In this document: positions 27,318-38,481 of the stretch, piece by piece | Layout of the letters: each line of letters opens with the position of its first letter | Numbering within the stretch: position 1 is the stretch's first letter | NCBI GenBank assembly: GCA_018669005.1 | Contig: JABJAL010000072.1 | Location: forward strand, 124,001-188,000 | DNA length: 64,000 nucleotides | Reading direction: 5' to 3' | Origin: Nitrospinaceae bacterium | GTDB lineage: Bacteria > UBA8248 | Made by a program: the position numbers and the translations under genes | Notes under the pieces: model-generated | Database searches by the model: none | Told to the model about the DNA's origin: nothing | Seen by the model: the letters and a program-made list of their open reading frames with translations, nothing else

Positions 27318-28352
27318 ATGAGCGAGAATCCCCCCTTACATTTTTCGAGCGATATGCCCGATCAGGGTAATTCGCAGCACTTATCTGGGGAATCTCCTTC
27401 GAGGAAAGTCGAACGCTCTCTTTTCCGAGACAAAAGATTTAGGTGGGCGTGGGGTATTTCGTTTTTTTTGCATGTGGTGATTTTTGGTGCTGCGGCGTGG
27501 TCCCCTTCGTCAGCGGATTACCGATTCTATGGTAGCGGAACAGCGGTAAGCCTGGTTGGTGCGGATGAAATACCGGGTGGCTCAGCCCGAGGAAAGTCTG
27601 GAGATAGGCCCGAGGATGTTCAGACTTCACCGGCCAGAGGCGGCAGGAATATAAAAAAAGTCACAACCCCGACAAAGAAAAAAGCAAAAAGAAAAATTAA
27701 ACGAACAAAGAAAAAACCATCGAGCAAGAAAAAATCTCGGAAGTTGGCGATCAAGAAAAAAAAGAAGAAGATAAGCAAAAGTCGGCAGGCGAGGCTCAAG
27801 AGAATCAAAGTCCGCCGGGAGAGGTTAAAAAAATGGCGCAGGAAACAAGCGAAGCAAAAAAAAGTTGTTAAGGAAGTTAAGCCGGCGCCTGCTAAAAAAC
27901 CAGGCAAAAGTTCCGGAGGTAATCGCAAGCAGGTTTTGGCGAAGAATACGGCTGGCGAGCCCCCAAAACCCAAGACAGGATATCCGGGTGAGGGAGGCGG
28001 GGATGGTCAAGGCGGTGGCAGCCTAGGTGGTGGCAGTGGGGGTGTCGCACGGAATGATATTGAACGCTACTATGGGCTTCTGGCCGAGCGCGTGAGGAAT
28101 TTTTGGACGGTGCCCCCGAATCTACCTAATTTGGAGAGCTTGAAAGTGGTTGTTATTTTCGATGTGGCCCGAGATGGAGAAATGCGTAATCTGCGCATCG
28201 AGACAACGAGTGGAAATCGAATTTATGATACGGCGGCGCTAAGGGCGGTTAAGCGCTCTGCAGATCCGGCATTGCCTGCGCCGCCGAATAGCGTGAAGGA
28301 AACGTGGTTGCCTCTTGGATTTCGTTTTTGTGGACGGAATTTCTGCCGTTAG
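27318..28352 (+). CDS. tolA: TolA-like protein with lysine-rich linker and TonB-type C-terminus
   Basis: Links the TolQR motor to Pal and TolB across the periplasm. It has a cytoplasmic N-terminus, one membrane segment (about 40-58, SFFLHVVIFGAAAW), a very lysine/arginine-rich linker (about 105-205), a glycine-rich hinge (GEGGGDGQGGGSLGGGSGG, about 222-240) and a C-terminal TonB/TolA fold (about 245-344). Two cysteines close the protein (CGRNFC), which could form a disulfide. The linker is far more basic than the alanine-rich helix of E. coli TolA. Position between tolR and tolB supports the call. Confidence 0.88.
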   Translation: MSENPPLHFSSDMPDQGNSQHLSGESPSRKVERSLFRDKRFRWAWGISFFLHVVIFGAAAWSPSSADYRFYGSGTAVSLVGADEIPGGSARGKSGDRPEDVQTSPARGGRNIKKVTTPTKKKAKRKIKRTKKKPSSKKKSRKLAIKKKKKKISKSRQARLKRIKVRRERLKKWRRKQAKQKKVVKEVKPAPAKKPGKSSGGNRKQVLAKNTAGEPPKPKTGYPGEGGGDGQGGGSLGGGSGGVARNDIERYYGLLAERVRNFWTVPPNLPNLESLKVVVIFDVARDGEMRNLRIETTSGNRIYDTAALRAVKRSADPALPAPPNSVKETWLPLGFRFCGRNFCR

Positions 28353-28366
28353 TTGTGGTGATTGAA

Positions 28367-29731
28367 ATGAAAAAAATTGAATTGAAAATATGGATTGAAA
28401 TTTTTTGGGTGGCAAAGGTGGTCTTTGCGCTATTGCTGGTAATGCCTGGGTTATTCTTGTTTGATGGTCGCGCAGAGGCTGCGAAGTCGGGACGTGTTTT
28501 TATCGACATTTACTCGCCTAGCTCGAGGAAAATACGTCTTGCCATTCCTGAGCTTCGCCCCTTAGAGGGCGGCCGAAATCCGATTGGGCTTAAAATTGCC
28601 CAGGTCATCGAGGCTGACCTTCAGAGAAGCGGCATATTTTTTATCCGCAACAGAAAAGGGTTTCTAGAAAATCCTCTTAAGGCTGGTATTCAAAAGAAAA
28701 GCCAGCGATTTAAACAGTGGGCGAATGTCGTCAAGGTCGAAGGATTAATCAAGGGTGGCTATAAGATTCTAGGCAATTCCCTTGAAGCGGAAATGTATAT
28801 GTATGACGTGGTTCGAGGTGTGCAGGAACTTGGCAAAAGATATCGTTATCCCAAATCGAACTGGAGATTGCTGGCTCATCGATTTGCCAATACTGTTTTG
28901 GAGCGTTTTACTGGTGAAAAGGGTGTTTTCGATACCCAGATCGCATTCGTCGCCAGGCGCACAATAAAGCATCGTGGTGAAATCTATATTATGGATTGGG
29001 ATGGGGCCCAACTTCGTCGCGTTACGCGGAACGGGCAAGGTAATAATGCCCCGGCCTGGTCTCCCGATGGTAAGTGGCTGGCTTACTCTTCTTTTAAGTC
29101 GAGAACGCCCGGTGTTTTTATTCTCCCAACAAATGGCGGTCGTGAGTTTCGTGTAAGTTCAGGGCGTTTTCAGGCCATTGGCGGGGGTTTCTCGCCCGAC
29201 AGCCGCTATTTTGCTTTTTCGCAATTGGCGGGCAGAAATTACGAGATTTATCGCTACGATATGTTTAGCCGCGTGCGAAAGCGTCTTACCAGGAATTTTG
29301 GAATCGATGTTTCCCCTGCGTTTTCTCCAGATGGCAGGAAAATTGCTTTTTCTACAGGACGCACAGGGACTCCTCAGATTTATGTAATGAACTCCGATGG
29401 TTCCAACCCAAGGCGCATTACTCAAAAAGGGACATACAACACTGAGCCAGATTGGAGCCCACGAGGAGATAGGATCGTATTTACAGGTCGGGTAACGGAC
29501 GGCTCTTCCATAGATATAGTTACAATAAACCCAGATGGAAGCGATTTAAGGCGTTTGACAGGTGGACAGCGAAGAAATGAGTCGCCTTCCTGGTCGCCAG
29601 ATGGCCGAAACATTGCATTTTCATCAGATCGATCGGGTCGAAAATACGTTTATGTCATGACATCGGCCGGAACCCAACTGAAACGCCTTGAACTTGGTCA
29701 GGAGCCAGCTTGGTCTCCTGCGCTTCCGTGA
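28367..29731 (+). CDS. tolB: Tol-Pal system beta-propeller protein TolB
   Basis: Periplasmic protein that interacts with Pal and TolA. It has a signal peptide (about 1-37, ending GRAEA), an N-terminal alpha/beta domain (about 40-165) and a six-bladed propeller built of PD40 repeats, seen as repeated PxWSPDG or PAFSPDG motifs with (I/L)AFSS. The ATG at 28367 lies 15 bases after the tolA stop and gives 454 residues; the frame is open earlier but would overlap tolA. The propeller ends LGQEPAWSPALP. Confidence 0.94.
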   Translation: MKKIELKIWIEIFWVAKVVFALLLVMPGLFLFDGRAEAAKSGRVFIDIYSPSSRKIRLAIPELRPLEGGRNPIGLKIAQVIEADLQRSGIFFIRNRKGFLENPLKAGIQKKSQRFKQWANVVKVEGLIKGGYKILGNSLEAEMYMYDVVRGVQELGKRYRYPKSNWRLLAHRFANTVLERFTGEKGVFDTQIAFVARRTIKHRGEIYIMDWDGAQLRRVTRNGQGNNAPAWSPDGKWLAYSSFKSRTPGVFILPTNGGREFRVSSGRFQAIGGGFSPDSRYFAFSQLAGRNYEIYRYDMFSRVRKRLTRNFGIDVSPAFSPDGRKIAFSTGRTGTPQIYVMNSDGSNPRRITQKGTYNTEPDWSPRGDRIVFTGRVTDGSSIDIVTINPDGSDLRRLTGGQRRNESPSWSPDGRNIAFSSDRSGRKYVYVMTSAGTQLKRLELGQEPAWSPALP

Positions 29732-29751
29732 CCAAGGTCACAATTTTATGT

Positions 29752-29771
29752 GATAAGGCTTGCCCCTTATC
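29752..29771. repeat. Short inverted repeat between tolB and pal
   Basis: GATAAGG and CCTTATC are perfect 7-base arms around six bases. A second small palindrome (GTGACCAAGGTCAC, 29728-29741) overlaps the tolB stop. Neither is followed by a T run, so these are more likely RNA processing or attenuation hairpins than terminators. Confidence 0.4.
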
Positions 29772-29928
29772 CATCAATGCCTTATACTTAAAAGTCGTGA
29801 TTTCTTGGGTGATGGGAGCACGGAATTGCTCTGGGCATAGGGCATGATGTTTAGGTATCTGCCCGTGGTTTATTTTGCTTCCTACTTCGATTATGTACTG
29901 TGCAGAGGGCTGCTAGGAGGACGTTAGA

Positions 29929-30507
29929 ATGTTTGAGATTGGAATTATTAAGCACTTTAAATTTGTAGTGGTTGGTGGCGCATTGCTTCTTACTGTTGGT
30001 TGCGCCCAGCAGACGGTGAAATCTGATGAATCTGTTGCTTCGGCTTCCTCCCCCTCTTCTGGCTCCCGCTCAGGGTCCAGTATGAAAGAAGGAAGCATGA
30101 CTGAGGCTGAGCGTAGGCGTAAGAGAGATGCTTTTAAACGGTCGCTCCGAGAATTCCAGAATGCGCCAGTCTATTTTGATTTCGATAAGTCGGGAATTAG
30201 GCCCGATATGCGCCCCGTCCTTGATCGCAAGGCACAGTTTCTTCTTGATTTTCCGTCTGTTCGGATTCAAGTCGAAGGTCATTGCGATGAGCGTGGTACA
30301 GCAGAGTATAACGTAGCGCTGGGTCATCGCAGGGCTCAGCAGACGAAAGACTATCTTGTGTCCCTTGGGGTTTCGGCATCTCGTGTCGATACGGTCAGTT
30401 ACGGTGAAGAGCGACCTGCCGATCCGAGGAGCCATGAATTGGCGTGGGCAAAAAATCGCCGAGCCATGTTTAATGCGATTGGCGGCATTCCTTCGGGATT
30501 GAACTAA
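29929..30507 (+). CDS. pal: Peptidoglycan-associated lipoprotein Pal
   Basis: Outer-membrane lipoprotein that binds peptidoglycan and TolB. It has a signal peptide with lipobox LTVGC (cysteine near 25), a serine-rich flexible linker (about 35-55) and an OmpA domain (about 78-185) with VYFDFDKSGIRPD and the peptidoglycan-binding signature EGHCDERGTAEYNVALGHRRA, split here over 20 or so residues near 123-143. The AGGAGG ribosome binding site is about nine bases before the ATG. The 192-residue length is typical. Confidence 0.95.
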   Translation: MFEIGIIKHFKFVVVGGALLLTVGCAQQTVKSDESVASASSPSSGSRSGSSMKEGSMTEAERRRKRDAFKRSLREFQNAPVYFDFDKSGIRPDMRPVLDRKAQFLLDFPSVRIQVEGHCDERGTAEYNVALGHRRAQQTKDYLVSLGVSASRVDTVSYGEERPADPRSHELAWAKNRRAMFNAIGGIPSGLN

Positions 30508-30534
30508 GGTATCAATTTGCTCCGGTCTAAGGAG

Positions 30535-30570
30535 GCTCCCCGGCAGATTCTGCCGGGGAGCTTTTTCTTT
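30535..30570 (+). terminator. Strong hairpin with T run between pal and cpoB
   Basis: A 12-base perfect stem (30535-30546 with 30550-30561, GCTCCCCGGCAG paired to CTGCCGGGGAGC) has a three-base loop and the T-rich tail TTTTTCTTT. The tail runs directly into the cpoB start at 30571, and the only purine-rich ribosome binding site (GGGGAG) lies inside the 3' arm. Confidence 0.88.
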
Positions 30571-31581
30571 ATGTCTTCTTTAACTCGCCATTCCTTCCCT
30601 CGATTTTTCCTTCCGCTCTTTTTGTTTGCCTTGTTCGGCTGTCAAGATGTTATCCAGGGCGGAGATCAGACGTTTAGCGCTCCGGGCCCTGTTAAGAATA
30701 CTTCGCGGGAAGTCGAACGTGCTAATTCGGATATTACCTCATTAGGTAGAAATCTCAGTGGGCTCAGGCGGGGACTGTCGAATCAGGAATCTCGGATTGA
30801 AGAGGTTCGAAAAGGACTGCAAACCCTAAAAGACGAGCTTGAAAAAGACAGAGAAAAAATATCTTCTGTTTCTATGAAACTGGAACAACAAATAAAAGAA
30901 CTTCGCGCAAAGTTGGATACAATGGATAACGATCTGACTTTTTTAAGGTCATCAGGCAGGAATTCGGGTGCCATACCTGAGAAAGAAGAATTAGATGTCC
31001 AAATCCGTCCTGCAGGAGTTCCCGCAGGAAGTTCTCCTGCCGGCTCTTCGGCAGAAGGCGCTGCACAGCCTCAAGCATCTGTGGGTGTTTCAAAGGAAAC
31101 CTTAATCGCGGCTGGGGTTCCGCAGGGTGGGTCTCGAGATGTGGTTGTTGTTGTTCCACCTGTAGGAATGCCGGCGGAAGTTCCACAACCACCAAAACCA
31201 ATTACGCCAAACTCGGAAGACGAATATAATGAGGCTCTCCGAATTCTTAATGAGGAGGGAAATTTTCCTCGGGCAAGATCAGTATTTAATCGGTTTATTA
31301 CAAAAAATCCAACGCATGAACGGGCTGATGACGCTCAATTTTGGATAGGTGAATCATATTTTAGGGAAAAGAATTTTGAACGAGCGATTCTCGCGTTTAA
31401 CAAAGTGCAGGTAGATTATGCAAATGGAGATAAGGCACCTGATGCGCTTTTGAAAGAAGCGTTGGCGTTCTTGAATCTTGGAGATAAAGCGAGCGCGCGG
31501 GAGCTTCTAGCCCGAGTGATCCAAAAATATCCGAATTCCTCGGCAGCTGAAGCTGCATTGGAACGTTTGAAATCTTTGTAG
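30571..31581 (+). CDS. cpoB: Tol-Pal associated protein CpoB/YbgF
   Basis: Envelope protein that coordinates peptidoglycan synthesis with Tol-driven constriction in well-studied species. The N-terminus is a signal peptide ending in a lipobox-like LFGC (cysteine near 24), so unlike E. coli CpoB it is probably a lipoprotein. A coiled coil (about 48-130) is followed by a proline/glycine-rich linker and three TPR repeats (about 225-330; YNEALRILNEEGNFPRA onwards). The ATG at 30571 is preferred because an earlier start at 30517 would place the terminator hairpin inside the coding region. Confidence 0.9.
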   Translation: MSSLTRHSFPRFFLPLFLFALFGCQDVIQGGDQTFSAPGPVKNTSREVERANSDITSLGRNLSGLRRGLSNQESRIEEVRKGLQTLKDELEKDREKISSVSMKLEQQIKELRAKLDTMDNDLTFLRSSGRNSGAIPEKEELDVQIRPAGVPAGSSPAGSSAEGAAQPQASVGVSKETLIAAGVPQGGSRDVVVVVPPVGMPAEVPQPPKPITPNSEDEYNEALRILNEEGNFPRARSVFNRFITKNPTHERADDAQFWIGESYFREKNFERAILAFNKVQVDYANGDKAPDALLKEALAFLNLGDKASARELLARVIQKYPNSSAAEAALERLKSL

Positions 31582-31618
31582 GTGAAGTAATCAGACTCCG
31601 ATAGATAAAATTAAATAG

Positions 31619-33718
<2,100 letters not shown>

Positions 33719-33814
33719 CGAGGGAGCTTGTTTTTATTAGACTTATAAAGAAATGACCGACACAAATCCCCCATCAAGATTCTTATTAGCCCCTTCTTTC
33801 ATTGGAATTGCAAC

Positions 33815-34690
33815 GTGAAAAAAATACGTAAGGCTGTATTTCCCGCTGCAGGGCTAGGAACCAGATTTTTGCCAGCGACGAAGGTCATTCCGAAAGAGAT
33901 GCTTCCGATAGTGGATACCCCCCAGATTCAGATCGGTGTGCAGGAGGCGCTCGATGCCGGAATCGAGGATATTGTATTTATCACGGGCCGGGGAAAAGTA
34001 TCAGTAGTTGACCACTTCGACATTTCCTATGAGCTTGAAGAACACCTTCGAAGCAGAGGAAAAGATCAGTTGCACTCGCAGGCAAGAGAGATTGCCGACA
34101 AGGCACATGTCGCCTCTATCCGCCAGAAAAATCCGCTTGGCTTAGGCCATGCTGTTCTCTGTGCGAAAAGCGTGGTGGGCAACGAGCCCTTTGCCGTGAT
34201 TTTGAGTGATGACATCATCCGAAGCGAAAAACCGGCAATTGGTCAGCTTGCTGATGCGTATGAAGAGCATGGCGGGGCCATGGTTTCTGTCATGGAAGTG
34301 GAGAATAAGGAAATTTCAAAATATGGGTCCGTAATTCCGTCAGGCGACTTGTCGCCGGGGCCTCGCCTTACCCCTCTGCAGGGAATGATTGAGAAGCCCC
34401 TCGCTAGCGAGGCGCCTTCGAACTTAGCGATTATTGGCCGCTATATTTTACCGCCTGAAATTTTTGAATGTCTTGAAAATGTTGCTCCCGATGCAAATGG
34501 AGAAATCCAGCTTACAGATGGCATTCGCCTTCTTATGAAGCAGATGCCTGTTTTTGCCTATGAATTTGAAGGCAAACGATATGACACTGGCGACAAGCTT
34601 GGTTTTTTGCAAGCGACCGTGGAATTTGCATTGGATCGTGATGATGTTGGCCCATCTTTCAGGGATTATTTGAGGAGTCTGGATCTGTAA
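33815..34690 (+). CDS. galU: UTP-glucose-1-phosphate uridylyltransferase
   Basis: Makes UDP-glucose for surface polysaccharides and trehalose or galactose metabolism. The nucleotidyltransferase signature PAAGLGTRFLPATKVIPKEM occupies residues 10-29; the metal-binding aspartates in LSDDII and the EKP and GRYILPPEIF segments are present. Length 291 is standard. The GTG start is supported by the immediate KKIRKAVFPAAG alignment. Its stop overlaps the ATG of a 38-codon gene (TAATG). Confidence 0.96.
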   Translation: MKKIRKAVFPAAGLGTRFLPATKVIPKEMLPIVDTPQIQIGVQEALDAGIEDIVFITGRGKVSVVDHFDISYELEEHLRSRGKDQLHSQAREIADKAHVASIRQKNPLGLGHAVLCAKSVVGNEPFAVILSDDIIRSEKPAIGQLADAYEEHGGAMVSVMEVENKEISKYGSVIPSGDLSPGPRLTPLQGMIEKPLASEAPSNLAIIGRYILPPEIFECLENVAPDANGEIQLTDGIRLLMKQMPVFAYEFEGKRYDTGDKLGFLQATVEFALDRDDVGPSFRDYLRSLDL

Positions 34691-34806
34691 TGAGTGCTAC
34701 TGAAACACCGGACGAACCCCAACCTCCGGATAGTTACGCCGAATTTTTGTTATTAAGAAAACTCGACAACGGGTGCCCTAAGTCAGACACCCGCCGTGAG
34801 GGTTGA
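34690..34806 (+). CDS. Small translationally coupled protein (38 aa)
   Basis: The ATG at 34690 overlaps the galU TAA in a TAATG junction, and the TGA at 34804-34806 is three bases before the next start. The predicted peptide begins MSATETPDEPQPPDSYAEF and ends KSDTRREG. It is acidic and proline-rich at the front, with a short amphipathic LLLRK centre and one cysteine, and has no membrane segment. The tight fit between two genes supports translation, and such a peptide could alternatively serve only to couple ribosomes to the next gene. I do not recognise it. Confidence 0.5.
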   Translation: MSATETPDEPQPPDSYAEFLLLRKLDNGCPKSDTRREG

Positions 34807-34809
34807 GCC

Positions 34810-36084
34810 TTGGAAATTGGATTAATTTTCAGGCTGGCCGCTTTTGTTTTCTTAATGTTCCTCTCTGCGTGTTTTTCGGCGAGCGAAACAGCCTTCTTCT
34901 CTTTAGGCCGGGTCCGCGTTCAAGCGCTTCGCAAAGAAGGTAAGTTTGGAGAACGTATTTCAGTTCTGCTCGATCAGCCTCGCCGATTAATTATTTCCAT
35001 TCTGATGGGAAATGAAATAGTCAATATTATTTCCGCTGCTATTTTCACGGGCGGGTTAATTTTTTTAATGGGTGAAAGTCGTGGCTGGATAGCCCCGTTG
35101 TTGATGACCCCGCTATTGATGGTATTTGGTGAGATAACACCAAAATCTCTTGCCGCACGTTTTCCCGAAAAATTTGCCAAGACACTGGTTATTCCACTCT
35201 CATTGTTTATGAGAATAATATTTCCGCTGCGCTGGGTTTTCCTTCATATCGCTAATTGGGTGCTTTCATTTTTCGGAACACGAAACATGGTTCAAGGCAA
35301 CATTTTGATGGAGGATGAATTTCTCACTCTGGTTGAGGCGGGATTGGAGGAAGGTGAGCTTGATGCAACTGAGCAGACCTATATCCGAAATATATTTGAA
35401 TTTCATGACAGGACCGTAGGTGAAATTATCGTACCCCGCACGGATATGGAATGTTGGGAGATAGGTTTGCCTCTGCGGGAAGTAGCTGGTCTTGTTCAAC
35501 AATCGGCTTTTTCTCGGGTGCCCGTCTATGAGGGAGATCGCGATCATATCATCGGGATTCTCTATCTGAAGGATTTCCTCGAAGTATTTCAGCAAGAATC
35601 TATCGATCCTGATCGGGTTTTGACGAAAAAGATGCTTCGGGATCCACTGTTTGTTCCAGAAGGCTCTACGCTGGATTCCTTATTTCGCCTTCTACGACAG
35701 GAAAGAACTCATATGGCTGTCGTTGCCGATGAGTTCGGCGGTGTTAACGGCCTGGTGACTATGACGGATTTGCTCGATGAAATATTTGGGGAAATCCGTG
35801 ATGAATTTGATGAAAAAGAAGAAATTGAAATTGAGAAACAAACAGATGATTCGTTCATATGCGTGGCCCGACTTCCGCTCTGGGAATTTTCTGAACACAC
35901 GGGCTGGGCTGTTCCCGAGGATTTTGATTCAAATTCGATAGGTGGATTTGTATTCACGCTGCTTGGTCATGTGCCGGTGGTGGGAGAAAGCGTTCGATTT
36001 GAAGAAATCGAATTTACCGTACTTGAAGTAGACAATACACGTGTGTTGAAACTTCGTGCGAATAATATTGGGAGTGATGAATAA
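34810..36084 (+). CDS. CNNM/HlyC-CorC family membrane protein (first copy)
   Basis: Predicted inner-membrane transporter or regulator of the DUF21-CBS-CorC_HlyC family, linked to magnesium or cobalt export. The DUF21 domain with three to four membrane segments covers about 1-195 (SASETAFFSLGR signature near 22-33), two CBS domains cover about 205-325 (VPRTDMECW; VVADEFGGVNGLVTMTDL) and the CorC domain about 340-420. The TTG start sits three bases after the small upstream gene, and the stop overlaps the next ATG. It is paired with a paralogue, as in many genomes. Confidence 0.9.
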   Translation: MEIGLIFRLAAFVFLMFLSACFSASETAFFSLGRVRVQALRKEGKFGERISVLLDQPRRLIISILMGNEIVNIISAAIFTGGLIFLMGESRGWIAPLLMTPLLMVFGEITPKSLAARFPEKFAKTLVIPLSLFMRIIFPLRWVFLHIANWVLSFFGTRNMVQGNILMEDEFLTLVEAGLEEGELDATEQTYIRNIFEFHDRTVGEIIVPRTDMECWEIGLPLREVAGLVQQSAFSRVPVYEGDRDHIIGILYLKDFLEVFQQESIDPDRVLTKKMLRDPLFVPEGSTLDSLFRLLRQERTHMAVVADEFGGVNGLVTMTDLLDEIFGEIRDEFDEKEEIEIEKQTDDSFICVARLPLWEFSEHTGWAVPEDFDSNSIGGFVFTLLGHVPVVGESVRFEEIEFTVLEVDNTRVLKLRANNIGSDE

Positions 36085-37382
36085 TGCCACTTTCGATAGC
36101 ATTCATTTTAGGAATTTTGTTCCTGATGGGCGAGGCAATTTTTTCTGGAGCTGAAATAGCTATCGTTTCGGCTAATCGGGCAAAACTTCGTGCATTGGCG
36201 AACGATGGAGATCAGGATGCCAAAATTGCGTTGAATCTCCTTGATGCACCTGAATGGCTGATGGGAACAATTTTAACCTGCCATAATTCTTTTTTTGTTT
36301 CTAATGTGGTTTTAGCAACATATACGGGCATTAACCTCCTCGGGCCTAAATACGGCGAAATTGTCTCTACCTTGGTGGTGATTCCGTTTTTAGTAATTTT
36401 TGGTGAAGTGGTTCCGAAAAGTTATTGTCAAGATCGTGCCGATACGCTTGCCCCTAAGCTGGCACGTATTGTCTGGGGTGCCAGGAAGATTGTTTATCCT
36501 GTCGTATGGTTTTTAAATCATCTCATTCAATCGGTTCTGAACCGAAGGGTCGGTAATGGCCAAGGTAGTCCGTTTGTTACTCGTCAGGAACTCGAAATAC
36601 TCGTTGAAAAACCCATTCAGGGAGACATGCAAGCAGGCGAGCGAAAAATGATTGGCCGGATTCTTACATTTGGCAATCTGGATGTTGCAAATGTCATGGT
36701 TCCCCAGGTGGAAGTAACTGCTGTTGATGAAGACGCAACTATCGAGGATGTTATTGAGCGTATAAAAACAGACGGGCACTCAAGTATTCTTGTTTATAAA
36801 GAAGAAATTCACCATATAGTCGGGGTGGTGAATGCGAGGGATATCATCGCTATTGGAGACGCTGCCCATGGTCTCCTTAAAGATAAGTCGGAGTTGATTC
36901 GGGCGCCTTATTTTGTACCGGAATCAAAGCCGGCGGATGATTTGCTTGAAGAAATGCAAAAGGAAAAATTAAAACTCGCTGTTGCTGTAGATGAATATGG
37001 TGGCTGTGTGGGTGTTGTGACCATGGAGGATTTGGTTGAAGAAATAGTTGGAGAAATTAGTGATGAATATAATGTTGATGAGGCTCGCTATTATCAAAGA
37101 TTGATGGATGGCGTAATTTTAGTGGACGCCCGCATGGAAGTTGAGGCGGTACGTGATGAACTTTCGATTCCCGTTCCAGATGGCGATTATGAGACGCTGG
37201 GCGGTTATTTGCTAGAAATTTTTGAGCGCATACCCAAAGAAGGCGAGCAAATATCTATCGATAGCTGGATTTTTACGATAGCGGAAGCCACTGAGCGTCA
37301 AATTGAAAATATTAAATGCGAGCAAATCACAGAGATACAGGCCCCGGAGGATGGATCCCCGGTTGATGAACCTGGGGTGTGA
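36084..37382 (+). CDS. CNNM/HlyC-CorC family membrane protein (second copy)
   Basis: Paralogue of the preceding gene with the same order: DUF21 membrane domain (about 1-185, SGAEIAIVSANRAKLRAL near 18-35), two CBS domains (about 200-320, MVPQVEVTAVDED and VDEYGGCVGVVTMEDL) and a CorC domain (about 335-415). It starts inside a TAATG overlap with its neighbour, so the two proteins are made together and may form a heteromer. The two copies differ clearly in sequence, so the duplication is old. Confidence 0.9.
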   Translation: MPLSIAFILGILFLMGEAIFSGAEIAIVSANRAKLRALANDGDQDAKIALNLLDAPEWLMGTILTCHNSFFVSNVVLATYTGINLLGPKYGEIVSTLVVIPFLVIFGEVVPKSYCQDRADTLAPKLARIVWGARKIVYPVVWFLNHLIQSVLNRRVGNGQGSPFVTRQELEILVEKPIQGDMQAGERKMIGRILTFGNLDVANVMVPQVEVTAVDEDATIEDVIERIKTDGHSSILVYKEEIHHIVGVVNARDIIAIGDAAHGLLKDKSELIRAPYFVPESKPADDLLEEMQKEKLKLAVAVDEYGGCVGVVTMEDLVEEIVGEISDEYNVDEARYYQRLMDGVILVDARMEVEAVRDELSIPVPDGDYETLGGYLLEIFERIPKEGEQISIDSWIFTIAEATERQIENIKCEQITEIQAPEDGSPVDEPGV

Positions 37383-37396
37383 GTTGTCTGATTTTT

Positions 37397-38467
37397 TTAA
37401 GTAGAGACTGGATCGGGAACTGAAACACCAGTGTCGTTGGATATCTGACGTAAAACTTCCCACTGGGTCTCTTCGTAGGGTATTCCGCTTTTAAGAGCGT
37501 CTGCCATTCGGTGTGCTTCGCGCTCTCCGGGCAAGAGCATATTCGGGTCTCCGTGTTCCCTGATGTCTTTTATTGCCTGAGTAAGTCGCTCGCGGGCTTC
37601 GTCTTCAGGAAATAGAAAATCAATACGCCAGGCCTCGAAGGTTTGGGCGACTCTGCTTTTGGGTGTTTCGCGCATATTTTTAACGCGTTCAATTGGCCCG
37701 CCTCCAATTACGTTGTCCAATTCAACAAGTATGTTCAGGCCCGAGCCCTTGTAGCCGAAAGCCTCACCCCCCAGAGGAAGAACCGAGCCGCCGATAAGTT
37801 TCTCGTAGGGAACAACACCTTCAAGCATATTGTTGTCCTTGTCTCTGAAGTAGTCGGAGGGAATTGGGGCGCCTGATTTGGCGGCACGGAAAGCGGGGCT
37901 TACGGCACGCTGAGTGGTTGCGATATCGATTACAATGGCTTCGTTTCCGCAGGGAAGGCCCCATGCGATGGGGTTGGTCCCCAGGCGGACCCGGTTTCCC
38001 CCGAAGGGCATCATCCAGGCGCCTGATGTGCAGGTTGCTCGAGCGGCGAAGCCTCGCTCGATGAGAGCTTCAACATAAACGCAGGCGGCGCCGAAGTGGT
38101 TTGCATCGCGAACATGGACCCGCCCTGTTCCATGTTGCTCGGCAAGATCCCCTGCGAGTTGGGCGGCGTCCATCGCAGCAGCGGGACCGATTCCGCCGTT
38201 GGCGTTCATTGCGGCAATGGCCCAGCCCTCTTTGCGGCTTATTTCGGGCAGGGAGGTCATATCTATGGCATCGAGTTTCGATCTATCAACCAACTCTCTC
38301 AGCCCGGTTCCGCCAGCCACGCCGTGGCTGGAAATTCCTCTGAGATCGGCAGCAGCCAGAACTGAAGCAGTGGTGTGGGCTCTATCGGGTGCCGCTCCGA
38401 GGGATTTGATTACATCTGTTGCAAAGCCAATGAGGGCGTTTGCTAATATCCGGCCAGCGTTTTTCAT
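37397..38467 (-). CDS. Ldh family oxidoreductase (malate/L-lactate dehydrogenase type)
   Basis: NAD(P)-dependent 2-hydroxyacid or imine reductase of the MdhA/YlbC/ComC superfamily, unrelated to classical Rossmann dehydrogenases. The 356 residues include the N-terminal RGISSHGV motif (about 42-49), the catalytic-histidine segment RDANHFGAACVY (about 118-129) and the C-terminal FGYKGSGLNILVE. The ATG at 38467 is used because the frame upstream runs through the neighbouring gene. Substrates in this family range from malate and lactate to ureidoglycolate and delta-piperideine-2-carboxylate, so the substrate is open. Confidence 0.88.
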   Translation of the reverse strand: MKNAGRILANALIGFATDVIKSLGAAPDRAHTTASVLAAADLRGISSHGVAGGTGLRELVDRSKLDAIDMTSLPEISRKEGWAIAAMNANGGIGPAAAMDAAQLAGDLAEQHGTGRVHVRDANHFGAACVYVEALIERGFAARATCTSGAWMMPFGGNRVRLGTNPIAWGLPCGNEAIVIDIATTQRAVSPAFRAAKSGAPIPSDYFRDKDNNMLEGVVPYEKLIGGSVLPLGGEAFGYKGSGLNILVELDNVIGGGPIERVKNMRETPKSRVAQTFEAWRIDFLFPEDEARERLTQAIKDIREHGDPNMLLPGEREAHRMADALKSGIPYEETQWEVLRQISNDTGVSVPDPVST

Positions 38468-38481
38468 ATGCAGTAAAAATC

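Noticed and set aside
27620-27973. A phenylalanine/leucine-rich minus-strand frame that looks like a membrane protein
   Set aside because: It is the complement of the AAA/AAG-rich TolA linker, which forces F and L codons on the other strand.
29728-29771. Hairpins after tolB as a rho-independent terminator
   Set aside because: Neither stem is followed by a T run, and pal is expected to be co-transcribed.
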